Part shown: piece by piece, positions 8,881 to 17,024 of the stretch
Layout: the number at the start of each line of letters is the position of its first letter
Position numbering within the stretch: position 1 is the stretch's first letter
From: GCA-958296115 sp965222445
GTDB lineage: Bacteria; Chloroflexota; Dehalococcoidia; Lucifugimonadales; CAJWER01
Reading direction: 5' to 3'
Assembly (NCBI GenBank): GCA_965222445.1
Contig: CBDCTY010000002.1
Span: 3,100,001-3,164,000 of the forward strand
Length of the DNA: 64,000 nucleotides
The notes under the pieces: generated by a model
Told to the model about the DNA's origin: nothing
Database searches by the model: none
The model's input: only the letters and a program-made list of their open reading frames with translations
Position numbers and translations under genes: made by a program

Positions 8881-9171
8881 ATGATTGCACACTCGGGACA
8901 TGAAATGGAGCAGATCCCCATCGTCAAGGCCCGCGCCATGCTTCCCCGGCTGTCCGAACGGCTGGCCGCCGAGGATCGGGCCGTGGCAGTGACGCGGCAC
9001 GGCAAGCCCGTGCTGGCCGTGATGCCCTGGAACCTCTTCGAGTCCATTGTCGAGACCATGGAGATCATGGGCGACCCCGATACCATGGCCGCCCTCCGAC
9101 GAGGCATCAAGGACGTCCAGGCAGGCAACCTCGTCCCCATCGAGCAGGTCAAGGCCGACTTGGGCCTGTGA
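8881..9171 (+). CDS. Phd/YefM-type antitoxin, without a toxin partner
   Basis: A 96-residue protein whose core (IPIVKARAMLPRLSERLAAE, then AVAVTRHGKPVLAVMPW) is the Phd/YefM DNA-binding antitoxin pattern: an N-terminal strand-helix ending in a strand-turn-strand with HGKPVAV. The C-terminus has a helix (MGDPDTMAALRRGIKDVQAG) and a short tail, GNLVPIEQVKADLGL, where the toxin-binding part would be. GGAGGGAG precedes the ATG. No RelE- or Doc-like toxin flanks it: dapL is upstream and hflX starts 75 bases downstream. The 118 bases between dapL and this gene hold no gene I can support. Confidence 0.82.
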   Translation: MIAHSGHEMEQIPIVKARAMLPRLSERLAAEDRAVAVTRHGKPVLAVMPWNLFESIVETMEIMGDPDTMAALRRGIKDVQAGNLVPIEQVKADLGL

Positions 9172-9189
9172 GCTGAATCGGTGTACAAT
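9160..9189 (+). promoter_or_regulatory. Candidate sigma-70 promoter for hflX
   Basis: TTGGGC (9160-9165), 18 bases, then TACAAT (9184-9189), about 58 bases before the hflX ATG. The -35 overlaps the end of the Phd gene. Pattern match only. Confidence 0.35.
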
Positions 9190-9246
9190 AGCCCCAGGTC
9201 GACTCTAGCCGCCAGCCGCTAACCACCAGCCCCGGAGGCTCTCCCT

Positions 9247-10401
9247 ATGGCTCGCAAGCTGCACTCCACCGCATCCGGGCCGGAGCGAGTCTGCCTTGTA
9301 GGCGTCGATGTGCGCGGCAAGCGCGGGCTGTGGAAGCTGAAGGACTCAGTCGCGGAACTGGGGGATCTGGCTCGCAGCTCCGGTGCTCGTGTCGTTGGGT
9401 CGGTTACACAGCGCCTGGGCCGCCCGTCGCAAAGCTACATCGGCAAGGGCAAGCTGGACGAAGTGCGCCGGATGGCCGCCGATGACGCCTTCGACACGGT
9501 GATCTGCGACGACGAGCTCTCACCGTCGCAGCAGCGCGCTTTCGAGCAGGCCCTGGGCGGAAAAGTGCGCGTCATAGACCGGACCGCGCTCATACTCGAC
9601 GTGTTCGCCCAGCGGGCTCAAACGCACGAGGGACGTCTCCAGGTGGAGCTGGCCCAGTACGAGTACCTGCTTCCACGGCTCGCAGGCCAGTGGACGCACC
9701 TGGAGCGTCAACGCGGCGGGATCGGTACGAGGGGCCCTGGCGAGACGCAGATCGAGACCGACAGACGCATCGTCCGCAAGAGCATCGGCAGGATTAAGAA
9801 GGAGCTGGATGCCGTCCGACGGCACAGGTCCCAGTACAGGGCCCGGCGCAGGAGCAGCCATATGCCCGTGGTTGGGCTGGTCGGATATACCAACGCGGGC
9901 AAGAGCACGCTGCTGAACAGCCTCACCAACGCTAACGTGCCTGCCGAAGACCGGCTGTTCTCTACGCTGGACCCCGTGACGCGCAGCGTGCGCCTGCCCT
10001 CTGGCCGCGACGTACTGATGACGGACACCGTCGGGTTCATCCAGAAGCTACCCCCGGCGGTCGTCTCCGCGTTCCGGGCGACGCTGGAGGAGGCCGAGGA
10101 GTCCGCGATACTGCTGCACGTAGTGGACATCACCCATCGCAACGCGGCAGCCCACGCGGACGTCGTCGAAGGAATCTTGGGAGAGCTGGGCCTACTTCAC
10201 AAGCCGAGGGTGCTGGTGCTCAACAAGACCGACCGCCTCGACGCAGAAGGCGACGGCCTCGGAAGCTTTCCGGGCGCGGTCCCGATTTCGGCGCTGACCG
10301 GCGACGGCCTCGAGGACCTCCTCGCAGAGATCGATGCTCAGGTGTCCGACGCGCTTGCAGCCGCGGATGTCCCGCCGGTGCCGCAGACCATCTTCGCCTG
10401 A
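9247..10401 (+). CDS. hflX: Ribosome-associated GTPase HflX
   Basis: Ribosome-splitting heat-shock GTPase. The N-terminal HflX domain contains RLGRPSQSYIGKGKLDEVR, followed by the coiled linker with GIGTRGPGETQIETDRR (the conserved glycine-rich loop). The G domain has G1 GLVGYTNAGKSTLLN near residue 210, G3 DTVGFI near 260, and G4 NKTD near 325. 384 residues is at the short end of the family, with a brief C-terminal segment. Confidence 0.96.
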   Translation: MARKLHSTASGPERVCLVGVDVRGKRGLWKLKDSVAELGDLARSSGARVVGSVTQRLGRPSQSYIGKGKLDEVRRMAADDAFDTVICDDELSPSQQRAFEQALGGKVRVIDRTALILDVFAQRAQTHEGRLQVELAQYEYLLPRLAGQWTHLERQRGGIGTRGPGETQIETDRRIVRKSIGRIKKELDAVRRHRSQYRARRRSSHMPVVGLVGYTNAGKSTLLNSLTNANVPAEDRLFSTLDPVTRSVRLPSGRDVLMTDTVGFIQKLPPAVVSAFRATLEEAEESAILLHVVDITHRNAAAHADVVEGILGELGLLHKPRVLVLNKTDRLDAEGDGLGSFPGAVPISALTGDGLEDLLAEIDAQVSDALAAADVPPVPQTIFA

Positions 10402-10611
10402 CCTCAGAGAGGCACTTTAGATGGTGCGGATGGGGTTTTGTACGTCCGGCGCCGAAAAATGCGCTCTACGGGCAAGTCCTCCCGGGTCCGGTTGTGTGGA
10501 TCCAAGTGAGCTCATTCACAGAGACGGGGTTTTACAGCCCCAAATCCGATGTTCGCACTATATACGTTATGTCAAGTACACATATGCTCGGAGAAGTCCA
10601 CGACGGGAGGG
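10402..10611. other. Gap between hflX and the TIR-like gene
   Basis: Convergent intergenic space of 210 bases, less GC-rich than its surroundings. I see no gene, RNA or clear hairpin terminator. Confidence 0.4.
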
Positions 10612-11646
10612 TCAGGCCCGGACCTGGATGATTTGCATCGCGTGGAGTCGTCTCAGAAGCTCCAGCGCAAGCTCCTCCGACGACTCCCGGCGAAACTGCA
10701 TCGTCTCGACGGAGGTTTCCTGCCGGAGCCTGTCGAGGCCCCGCTCCCTCAGCAACAGCACGCGGTTGCCGAACAGCGCCGTTGCCCCTCCGATCAGGTG
10801 GACCGCGTCCTCCCTGGACCTTCGCTCCGTCGAATCGTCGAGCGGAGGCGAGCTCGGCCCGGCGTGAAGGACGATCGCGGCGCCGCAGGCCCCGGTCACC
10901 TCCGCGGTGCTCCCATCGAAGGTGGCGCCGCCGTCCAGCTCCAGGGTCCGGCACGCGACGCCAAACGACGCCAGCGTCGACTCGATGGCCCGGACGATAT
11001 CCGCGGCTCCGGAGTGCCCGATGAGTATGTCGCTGTCCCTGGCGCGCGCAGGTTCAGGACGATGCTCGATGGGACTCTCGGGCTCCGGCGCGGCCGCGGG
11101 AGTCTCCTGGGTCTGCTCCGCGTGGACACCGGACACGCTGACATAGAGGCTTCCGCCGATCTCGCCTAGCAGTCCGGCAAAGAGCCCGTTGGCCTTTATC
11201 ACCTCAAGGCACTCGGCCGTCAGCTCCTCCTCCACGTCGAGGTCCCGCCGGAGCATGTTCCTGGCCATCTCGTCGCCGGGGAGCTTCTGGCCGTCGTACG
11301 CCTCGTAGAAGCGTCGAAATAGCTCCGGCTCCAGCGCAGCTTCAAGGACGGCCGCCTGACGCTCAGCCGGGCTGCTGGGAGCCGCGGCAGCCTCGCCGCG
11401 GTTCGTCAGCTCGATCATGCCGCTGCCGGACTCGGTCAGTCCGTATCTCGCGCACGAGTTGAGGCGTATTACGAAAGCGCTGCTCGTCGGCGTAGTTCCG
11501 AGGTTCCCGGCCAGGACGACGCGGTCCATTGAGCCGCCTCTGCCGTGTCTATACACGGTCGCTACGACTTCTAGGGAATCCTCCAGAGCTCGTTGCGGGT
11601 ACGGCCTGGTCCTGCGCCGGCGTCTGCCCGGGCTTACCGTCGCCAT
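10612..11646 (-). CDS. Winged-helix protein with a C-terminal TIR-like nucleotide-binding domain
   Basis: 344 residues in three parts. Residues 15-85 look like a winged helix (YPQRALEDSLEVVATVYRHG, LAGNLGTTPTSSAF, YGLTE...IELTNRG); residues 90-170 are a second helical segment of the kind that follows it in such proteins (LFRRFYEAYDGQKLP); a Pro/Glu-rich linker runs to 203. Residues 206-335 have the alternating pattern of the TIR-like predicted nucleotide-binding family (CAP12/PCTIR type): ILIGHSGAADIVRAIESTL, then AAIVLHAGPSS, then REDAVHLIGGATALFGNRVLLLRERGL. In members I know, the last segment reads N-V-I-H-E; here Leu284 replaces that Glu, so NAD hydrolysis is doubtful. It is monocistronic. 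Family placement is from pattern recognition. Confidence 0.65.
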   Translation of the reverse strand: MATVSPGRRRRRTRPYPQRALEDSLEVVATVYRHGRGGSMDRVVLAGNLGTTPTSSAFVIRLNSCARYGLTESGSGMIELTNRGEAAAAPSSPAERQAAVLEAALEPELFRRFYEAYDGQKLPGDEMARNMLRRDLDVEEELTAECLEVIKANGLFAGLLGEIGGSLYVSVSGVHAEQTQETPAAAPEPESPIEHRPEPARARDSDILIGHSGAADIVRAIESTLASFGVACRTLELDGGATFDGSTAEVTGACGAAIVLHAGPSSPPLDDSTERRSREDAVHLIGGATALFGNRVLLLRERGLDRLRQETSVETMQFRRESSEELALELLRRLHAMQIIQVRA

Positions 11647-12142
11647 CTAATCACTTTTCAGTCTGTGTTCCTTGGTCTTGAATAACTTGAATATAAGGCA
11701 TGGCTGCATCAGCGTCAATCCCGTTGATTCAAGGTCTTTGTACTTAGTGAATCTACTCCTGAATAAAAATGAATGGACTGAAACGCGCTGAATATGGGCA
11801 CTGAGCGCTCCCATATTCAGCAGATCGGTAGTCTGTATCCTGGGCTGCGCCCAATTCTCTGGGTTGTTCAAGGTGCCATGAGCCAGGATGGGTTGGCGTG
11901 AGCTAACCGCCCCCCAATCCACCGCCTGATTTGCATGGGCGGCGTGACGGACTGCCTCTGAGGCTATGGCTGTGCACCTTGCCGGGGATGGATTCCCGCC
12001 CCCGACTGCTCGGGGGCAGGCTCTTCGCGGGAACGACGGAGGTGGAGAATCCGGGACCGCTCCCATAGCTTGTCAACCCTGAACGGCTCCTGGTGCTAGA
12101 ATAGACCTAGAAATAGGCACTACCCCTGCCCAGGAGAAGCTC
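11647..12142. other. Intergenic region with a palindrome and an 'empty' MITE site
   Basis: About 500 bases without a supportable gene. The left 200 are relatively AT-rich. 11916-12000 is a sequence whose second copy, at 23815-24000, is interrupted by a MITE; TGA at 11927-11929 is the uninterrupted target. 11992-12034 is the long form of the CATTCCCGC palindrome with a nested CCCCGA/TCGGGG hairpin. The opposite-strand frame through this region is repeat translation, not a gene. Confidence 0.7.
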
Positions 12143-13435
12143 TTGACTAAAGCTCTTGACCGGCGAGCAATGGCACTAACGCTGGCAGTCCTGGTGATGG
12201 TGCTCGCCCTTGCCTGTGCACGCCAAAGCGAGGACAACGGCGGCACTGGCGCCGCTGCCGCGCCAGAGCAGGCCCAGGAAGTAAGGGCCGTCGAGTACCC
12301 TACCCTTCCAGAGGTAGTGCCGTCAGACAAGCCCGTGGTGCGTCCCGACGCCGTCCCTAGCGACCTGGGAGTAGTGTGGGAGGCGTGGTCGCACCTCAAG
12401 CAGGACTACGTGGACCCGTCGGAGCTGAATGGCGAGGACTTCTCGGAACGCGCCATCAGGGGCATGCTGACGGTCCTAGGGGACCCGCAGACGGCGTACT
12501 TGAGCCCTGAGATAATGCAGGCCAGTTTCAGTGACGTGTTCAGGGGCAATTTCGAAGGCATAGGCGCCCACGTCAATATGAACCGCGATGGCCTCCTCGT
12601 CATCCAATCCCCAATCCCGGGCGGGCCTGCGGAGGCGGCCGGCATCAAGCCAGGTGACATCATCCTCGAGGTGGACGGCGAGAGCCTGGAGGGGCTGAGC
12701 CTCCTCGAGGCCGTTTCCAAGGTGCGGGGCCCCAAGGGCAGCACGGTCAAGCTGCTCGTGAAGCATTTGGGCGCCCTTGACCCAGTGCTCATCTCCGTCG
12801 TCCGGGACGAGATCCCGCTTGTCAGCGTGAGGCTCAGGAGCAGACCTGAAGACCGTTTCGCCCACGTGAGAATCGAACAGTTCTACCCCACCACCCCAGA
12901 CGACCTGCGGGAGACCATTCTGGAGGTTGTCGAGGCGGGTACCGAAGGCATCATCCTGGACGTCCGTAACAACGACGGCGGGACCCTGGACTCCGTCGTG
13001 GGCATTGCCAGCCTGTTCCTGAAGCCCGAGGACGACCTGGTGCTCTATGTCGAGAAGGGCGACGGGACCCGGCAGAACTGGCCGGTCAGGGAGGGCATGC
13101 AGATCGCCACCGAGGTGCCTATGGTGATGCTCATCAACGAGCGGAGCGCAAGCTCCAGCGAGGTACTCGCGGGAGCGCTCCAGGACCATGGCAGGGCGAC
13201 GATAATCGGCGAGCAGTCCTTCGGGAAGGGCAGCGTCAACATCCTTCGCCCACTGAGCAACGGCGGCGGCCTGTATATCACGATCGCCCACTGGCACACG
13301 CCCACGGGCCGGATCATCCACGGCGAGGGAATCACCCCCGACATCGAGGTAACTCATCGCGACGCTCAGGAGCAGGACATACAGCAGCTACGGCGCGCCA
13401 TGGAGGAGCTGACGCGCATGGTCGACGAGGCATAG
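12143..13435 (+). CDS. Carboxyl-terminal processing protease, lipoprotein (S41 family)
   Basis: Membrane-anchored, extracytoplasmic serine protease. Residues 1-27 are a lipoprotein signal (VMVLALAC). An N-terminal helical segment contains LKQDYVDPSELNGEDFSERAIRGML, then a PDZ domain (GIGAHVNMNRDGLLVIQSPIPGGPAEAAGIKPGD) and the S41 core with NERSASSSEVLAGAL (nucleophile Ser) and GEQSFGKGSVN (general-base Lys). 430 residues, normal for CtpA. It starts at TTG with AGGAG 6 bases upstream. The next gene, smpB, is about 75 bases on. Confidence 0.95.
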   Translation: MTKALDRRAMALTLAVLVMVLALACARQSEDNGGTGAAAAPEQAQEVRAVEYPTLPEVVPSDKPVVRPDAVPSDLGVVWEAWSHLKQDYVDPSELNGEDFSERAIRGMLTVLGDPQTAYLSPEIMQASFSDVFRGNFEGIGAHVNMNRDGLLVIQSPIPGGPAEAAGIKPGDIILEVDGESLEGLSLLEAVSKVRGPKGSTVKLLVKHLGALDPVLISVVRDEIPLVSVRLRSRPEDRFAHVRIEQFYPTTPDDLRETILEVVEAGTEGIILDVRNNDGGTLDSVVGIASLFLKPEDDLVLYVEKGDGTRQNWPVREGMQIATEVPMVMLINERSASSSEVLAGALQDHGRATIIGEQSFGKGSVNILRPLSNGGGLYITIAHWHTPTGRIIHGEGITPDIEVTHRDAQEQDIQQLRRAMEELTRMVDEA

Positions 13436-13509
13436 CCACCCGCTCCAACCCTGGCGAACCCTCTCGGGGGATGCAGCCCGCAACCGCCCAGGGCAAGGCC
13501 GGGTCAGGC

Positions 13510-13962
13510 ATGGCCGAAATGAAGACACTTGCCGTCAACCGCAGGGCCCGCTTCGACTACGAGATACTCGATACGTTCGAAGCGGGGATCGTCCTGCTGG
13601 GCACGGAGATCAAGGCCGTCCGCGAGGGACGGGGCAACATCAGCGGGTCGTTCGCAAGGCATGACAACGGCGAGATGTGGCTGTTCAACGCCCACATCGC
13701 CCAGTACTCGGCCGGCGGGACTCACAATCACGATCCCGCACGTCCCCGAAAGCTGCTGCTCCACAAACAGCAGCTCCTCAGGCTTGGAAAGCAGGTAGAT
13801 GAGCGGGGCCTGACCATCGTGCCCCTGAGGCTCTATATCAAGCGTCACAGGGCAAAGCTGGAGATCGGGCTCGCCCGAGGTCGCCGCCGCCACGACAAGC
13901 GCCGGGCAATCATAGACCGCGAGCGAGAGCGTGAGGCGCGAGCGGCCCTGCGGAGAGGCTGA
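13510..13962 (+). CDS. smpB: SsrA-binding protein
   Basis: tmRNA partner in trans-translation. Residues 4-25 (LAVNRRARFDYEILDTFEAG) open the OB-fold, followed by GIVLLGTEIKAVREGRGNISGSF, LFNAHIAQYSAGG, and a basic C-terminal tail (RGRRRHDKRRAI...) that enters the decoding centre. 150 residues from the ATG at 13510; the open frame extends 13 codons upstream but those are not conserved. No ssrA gene is visible nearby. Confidence 0.96.
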   Translation: MAEMKTLAVNRRARFDYEILDTFEAGIVLLGTEIKAVREGRGNISGSFARHDNGEMWLFNAHIAQYSAGGTHNHDPARPRKLLLHKQQLLRLGKQVDERGLTIVPLRLYIKRHRAKLEIGLARGRRRHDKRRAIIDREREREARAALRRG

Positions 13963-14016
13963 TAGCTCGCCGGGCGTTCCGGTGTTTCGCGCTCGCCGGC
14001 CGCGGAAAAAGAGTGG

Positions 14017-14064
14017 GGCCGGATCCCTTGCCCATCGGGGGTTGAACGATGGAGGGATCCGGCC
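14017..14064. terminator. Stem-loop between convergent smpB and the HTH gene
   Basis: Perfect 12-bp inverted repeat GGCCGGATCCCT / AGGGATCCGGCC at 14017-14028 and 14053-14064 with a 24-base loop, placed between two convergent genes. No T-tract on either side, so it may be a bidirectional but inefficient terminator. Confidence 0.55.
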
Positions 14065-14089
14065 TCGTGCTTTGGGGGACGAGTGGTCG

Positions 14090-14317
14090 CTAGCTGGCCC
14101 TCTTGACCTCGATGAACTCTCCGGGGGCGAGAGCGACTCTCTGAACGTTGATGCCGAGCTTGAGCAGCCAGTATCCCAGGGTCGCCTTGCTCACACCCAA
14201 CTCATCAGCCGTCGCCGACAGGCCGTTCTCCGTCACCATCGGGGGCAGCATCTCCTCGAGAGGCTGTTTAAACCTCTCCTCAACCGCAATCATCTTCTTG
14301 GTCTTCCTCCGCGCCAT
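14090..14317 (-). CDS. Small helix-turn-helix DNA-binding protein
   Basis: 75 residues from an ATG preceded by AGGAGGAGACAC. A basic start (MARRKTKK), a helix (ERFKQPLEEMLPPMV) and then a clear HTH: SATADELGVSKATLGYWLLKLGINV. It resembles the helix-turn-helix of small phage or transposon-type regulators, but I do not recognise a named family. The promoter just upstream (TTGACA, 18 bases, TAGGAT) is overlapped by a palindrome, which suggests autoregulation. Confidence 0.75.
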   Translation of the reverse strand: MARRKTKKMIAVEERFKQPLEEMLPPMVTENGLSATADELGVSKATLGYWLLKLGINVQRVALAPGEFIEVKRAS

Positions 14318-14351
14318 GTGTCTCCTCCTTGAGTAATTGAGACTTGAACCC

Positions 14352-14385
14352 ATCCTAACGCTAGTCTTGACAATGTGTCAACTAG
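14352..14385 (-). promoter_or_regulatory. Promoter with overlapping palindromic operator for the small HTH gene
   Basis: On the minus strand TTGACA (14381-14376), 18 bases, TAGGAT (14357-14352). The -35 is half of a perfect inverted repeat TTGACA-ATG-TGTCAA, which with its CTAG flanks spans 14361-14385. A protein bound there would block the polymerase, so this is a likely operator for the adjacent HTH protein. Confidence 0.55.
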
Positions 14386-14808
14386 GATTTCAGCCACATT
14401 CTGAGAAGTCTTCACGCCTATTCAGGCCTTGAATAGGGAGGGGTAGGACAAGTCAGAGCCTGCAAGCTGGATGAAGCTCTACCAAGGACCCGGGAGACTG
14501 GTCGAAACTCTCGTGGCTGCTGCCTGAAACAGTCGACGTCGGTCTGACGGCGTATGGGACGCGCGCCGGAGCCGGTTCGATACATTTGCCATGACAGGTC
14601 GTTTATTGGCCTCTACCGCCTTCGGCAAAGCTCTGGAACGCTCTTAGTGAGACTGCCGGCACGCTGGAATCCAGGCCTCACGAACCCACGGGACGAACGC
14701 CACGACTTCCGGCGCGGAGTCGAGATTGCCCACTCCCCTACCCTATTTCACGCAAGGCCGCAGCCTCGTGATAGAATCATCGGGAATCCAGAGGATAGAG
14801 GCTTCGGG
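14386..14808. other. Gap before the pentapeptide lipoprotein
   Basis: About 420 bases with no gene I can support, although the downstream frame stays open back to 14554. I checked for ssrA, RNase P and SRP RNA signatures and recognised none. TAGAAT at about 14772-14777 could be a -10 box for the next gene. Confidence 0.4.
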
Positions 14809-15675
14809 ATGAAGACCGACTTCCGCAGACTCCCAGCGATCCTGGCGATCGCCGCACTGGCGGCCGTCGCAATCGCGTGCGACGATTCTGAGGATGTGCG
14901 GCCAGAAGGACAGTCCGCATACAACGAGCCCTCCGGCACGGACGCGGGCTCCGCGTCGACGCTGGCTGCCGAGTTGACGCGCGATCAGGTGGAGGAGCGC
15001 GTGGAGGCAGGTGGCAGCCTAGCATTCGCCAACCTCGTCGGGCTCGATCTGAATGGATCGAGACTGTCGGGCGTCGATCTGGAAAAGGTCAGGCTGGACT
15101 CCGGCAATCTCGACGGAGCTGACCTCAGCCGGGCCAATCTTGCCGGCGCCAGCCTCGAGAATGCGTCGTTCAAGGACGCCGATTTGCAGGGGGCCGACCT
15201 GCGCGGGGCCAACCTGAGAGATACGGACCTCCGAGGCGCAGACCTCCGAGGCGCAGACCTCGAGAACGCGAACCTGTTCCTGGCCAATCTCAAGGGAGCC
15301 AGGCTGGCCGGGGCAAACTTCACAGGAGCGGACCTGTGCGGCCTAGATCTGGCAGGACTGGACCTGAGTGGGCTCAACCTGACCAAGGCCAGGATGTCCG
15401 ACGCGCGGCTCAGGGGCGCGAACCTCGCCGGGGCCGTCCTCAGGGACGCGGTCCTGGCCCAAGCCGACCTGCGGGAGGCCGACCTACGAGGCGCCGACCT
15501 CTTTCTGGCCACACTGAGGTCGGCAAACCTGGAATCCGCGGATCTCAGGGGCGCGGACCTCACCCGGGCAAATCTGAGGAGCGCAAGCCTGAAAGACGCC
15601 GCGCTCGACGGCGCGGAGTTGTCGGGCGCCGTTCTGGACGACGCGGTGGTGACCGGCACTATCCTCTCCAACTAG
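14809..15675 (+). CDS. Pentapeptide-repeat lipoprotein
   Basis: 288 residues. A lipoprotein signal ends at IAC (residue 24), a short acidic/Ser-rich linker follows, then from about residue 85 to the end an unbroken run of A(D/N)LxG pentapeptides (ADLRGANLRDTDLRGADLR and so on), forming a right-handed quadrilateral beta-helix. Function cannot be inferred from the repeat; as an anchored exported protein it is unlike the gyrase-protecting Qnr type. The start is set at the ATG with GAGG upstream, because the signal sequence begins there. The two consecutive identical stretches near 15230-15260 show recent repeat duplication. Confidence 0.88.
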   Translation: MKTDFRRLPAILAIAALAAVAIACDDSEDVRPEGQSAYNEPSGTDAGSASTLAAELTRDQVEERVEAGGSLAFANLVGLDLNGSRLSGVDLEKVRLDSGNLDGADLSRANLAGASLENASFKDADLQGADLRGANLRDTDLRGADLRGADLENANLFLANLKGARLAGANFTGADLCGLDLAGLDLSGLNLTKARMSDARLRGANLAGAVLRDAVLAQADLREADLRGADLFLATLRSANLESADLRGADLTRANLRSASLKDAALDGAELSGAVLDDAVVTGTILSN

Positions 15676-15739
15676 GGCATCCTCAAATACCACTCATGTC
15701 CAACCCCATTCCCCCTACTCTCTCGCGCATCGGGAAAGG

Positions 15740-16588
15740 ATGAGCGACAGAAGTGTTGTAGTCGTCACGGACAGCGCCGCCTCGCTGCCTCCGGGCGGCG
15801 GGCCTCTCGTCGTGCCGATGCAGCTGGTACTCGACGGAGAGGAGCTGCGGGACGGCCTCGACCTGTCGGCGACCGAGTTCTATCGCAGGCTTCCATCACT
15901 TAACGAAACACCCACAACGTCGGGCCCCTCCCCGCAGGGCTTCCTGGAGACGTTCGAGGACGCGGCGAGGCGCTTCTCATCAATTCTCTGCGTAACCGTA
16001 TCGCCAGCCTTCAGCTCGACGTTCGCGGCGGCGAGGATAGCGATCGAGACAGCTAGAGAGACTCTCCCAGGCCTGGAGATCGAGCTGCTGGACTCGGGCA
16101 GCGCCGCGGGCGGAGAGGGCCTGGTAGTGATTGCCGCCCAAAGGGCCGCAGAAGCGGGGGGAACGCTGCGAGAGGTGCGAGAGGCAGCCGAGCGCGTCGC
16201 GCGCAGGGTGTCTCTCCTGGCCTACCTCGACACGCTGTACTACGTGTGGAAGGGGGGGCGCGTCCCGATGATAGCCTACGCGGGCTCGGCGCTGCTAGGC
16301 CTGAGACCGGTCCTGGAGATGACCAATGGGCGCGTCAGGAACGTCGCCCGCCCTCGAACGCGCCGGCGCGCCGGGCAGCGCCTGCTGAAACTGATGGGGG
16401 AAAGGGTCGGAAGCGCACCTGTCCACGCGAACGTGATGCACGGCGACGCATTACGGGAAGCCGAAGAGATGCGACGGGAGATAGAGGAGCGCTTCGACTG
16501 CCGTGAGATATGTGTCACGGAGTTCTCGCCGGTAGTGGGAGCGCACACGGGATCGGGGCTGCTCGGAGCCGCGTTCTGGACGGAGTAG
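15740..16588 (+). CDS. DegV family fatty-acid-binding protein
   Basis: 282 residues, cytosolic. Opens with VVVVTDSAASLP, the DegV signature; SGPSPQGFLETFE and VSPAFSSTFAAARIA (the fatty-acid carboxylate-binding Ser/Thr) follow, and the end is FSPVVGAHTGSGLLGAAFW, the second signature with the conserved His. DegV proteins (FakB) present fatty acids to the kinase FakA; no fakA is in the window. ATG with GAAAGGA upstream. Confidence 0.92.
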   Translation: MSDRSVVVVTDSAASLPPGGGPLVVPMQLVLDGEELRDGLDLSATEFYRRLPSLNETPTTSGPSPQGFLETFEDAARRFSSILCVTVSPAFSSTFAAARIAIETARETLPGLEIELLDSGSAAGGEGLVVIAAQRAAEAGGTLREVREAAERVARRVSLLAYLDTLYYVWKGGRVPMIAYAGSALLGLRPVLEMTNGRVRNVARPRTRRRAGQRLLKLMGERVGSAPVHANVMHGDALREAEEMRREIEERFDCREICVTEFSPVVGAHTGSGLLGAAFWTE

Positions 16589-16607
16589 GCAGCGGGCCGC
16601 AGAATAA

Positions 16608-16707
16608 TACCAATTCATTTTGAGTGCGCCGTAAAGCCGTCATTCCCGCGAAGGCGGGAACCCACTCCCTGGCCGCACATATACGGCGGCATCACGGTGA
16701 CTTGGTA
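16608..16707. mobile_element. MITE copy 1 (100 bp, TSD TAA)
   Basis: Element begins TACCAATTCA and ends, read inverted, TACCAAGTCA (9 of 10 terminal bases match). Flanked by TAA at 16605-16607 and 16708-16710. It contains the short CATTCCCGCGAAGGCGGGAAC palindrome and no coding capacity, so it must have been moved by a transposase supplied elsewhere. Confidence 0.88.
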
Positions 16708-16710
16708 TAA

Positions 16711-16810
16711 TACCAATTCATTTTGAGCGCGCCGTAAAGCCGTCATTCCCGCGAAGGCGGGAACCCACTCCCTGGCCGCACAAATACGGCGGCATCACGG
16801 TGACTTGGTA
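16711..16810. mobile_element. MITE copy 2 (100 bp, TSD TAA), tandem to copy 1
   Basis: Same orientation and almost identical to copy 1; the TAA between them is shared and TAA recurs at 16811-16813. Either an insertion into the duplicated target of copy 1 or unequal recombination. Confidence 0.88.
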
Positions 16811-16868
16811 TAACAAGCCTTCCGCAGTGTCGATGTCGTCGATTACCCAAGCGAGGCTGATCGAACTA

Positions 16869-16994
16869 GTAGTCCGACATCTTTGAAGTGAGGGGCAACC
16901 GGGACTAGCGTGATAGAGCAGCCCACTCACCAGTGATTGGATCGGCGTCCTACGACAACAGGGCGGGTTTCAAACCCGCCCCTACCAAGCCGTC
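16869..16994. repeat. GGGCGGGTTT palindrome repeat, long form
   Basis: Core GGGCGGGTTT-CAAACCCGCCC at about 16962-16985 with a conserved right flank (CTACCAAGCCGTCG). The left flank, AGTAGTCCGA..TC.TTGAAGTG, is shared with the copy near 32980, so the full element is over 100 bp. Confidence 0.7.
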
Positions 16995-17024
16995 GGCACC
17001 CTTCAACACTAAGATGTTGGACCA

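Noticed and set aside
11647..12066. Minus-strand frame of 139 codons
   Set aside because: Half is translated palindrome and the rest shows no conserved pattern or RBS.
13963..14808. tmRNA (ssrA) near smpB
   Set aside because: No tRNA-like end pair or tag-coding segment recognised in either flank of smpB.
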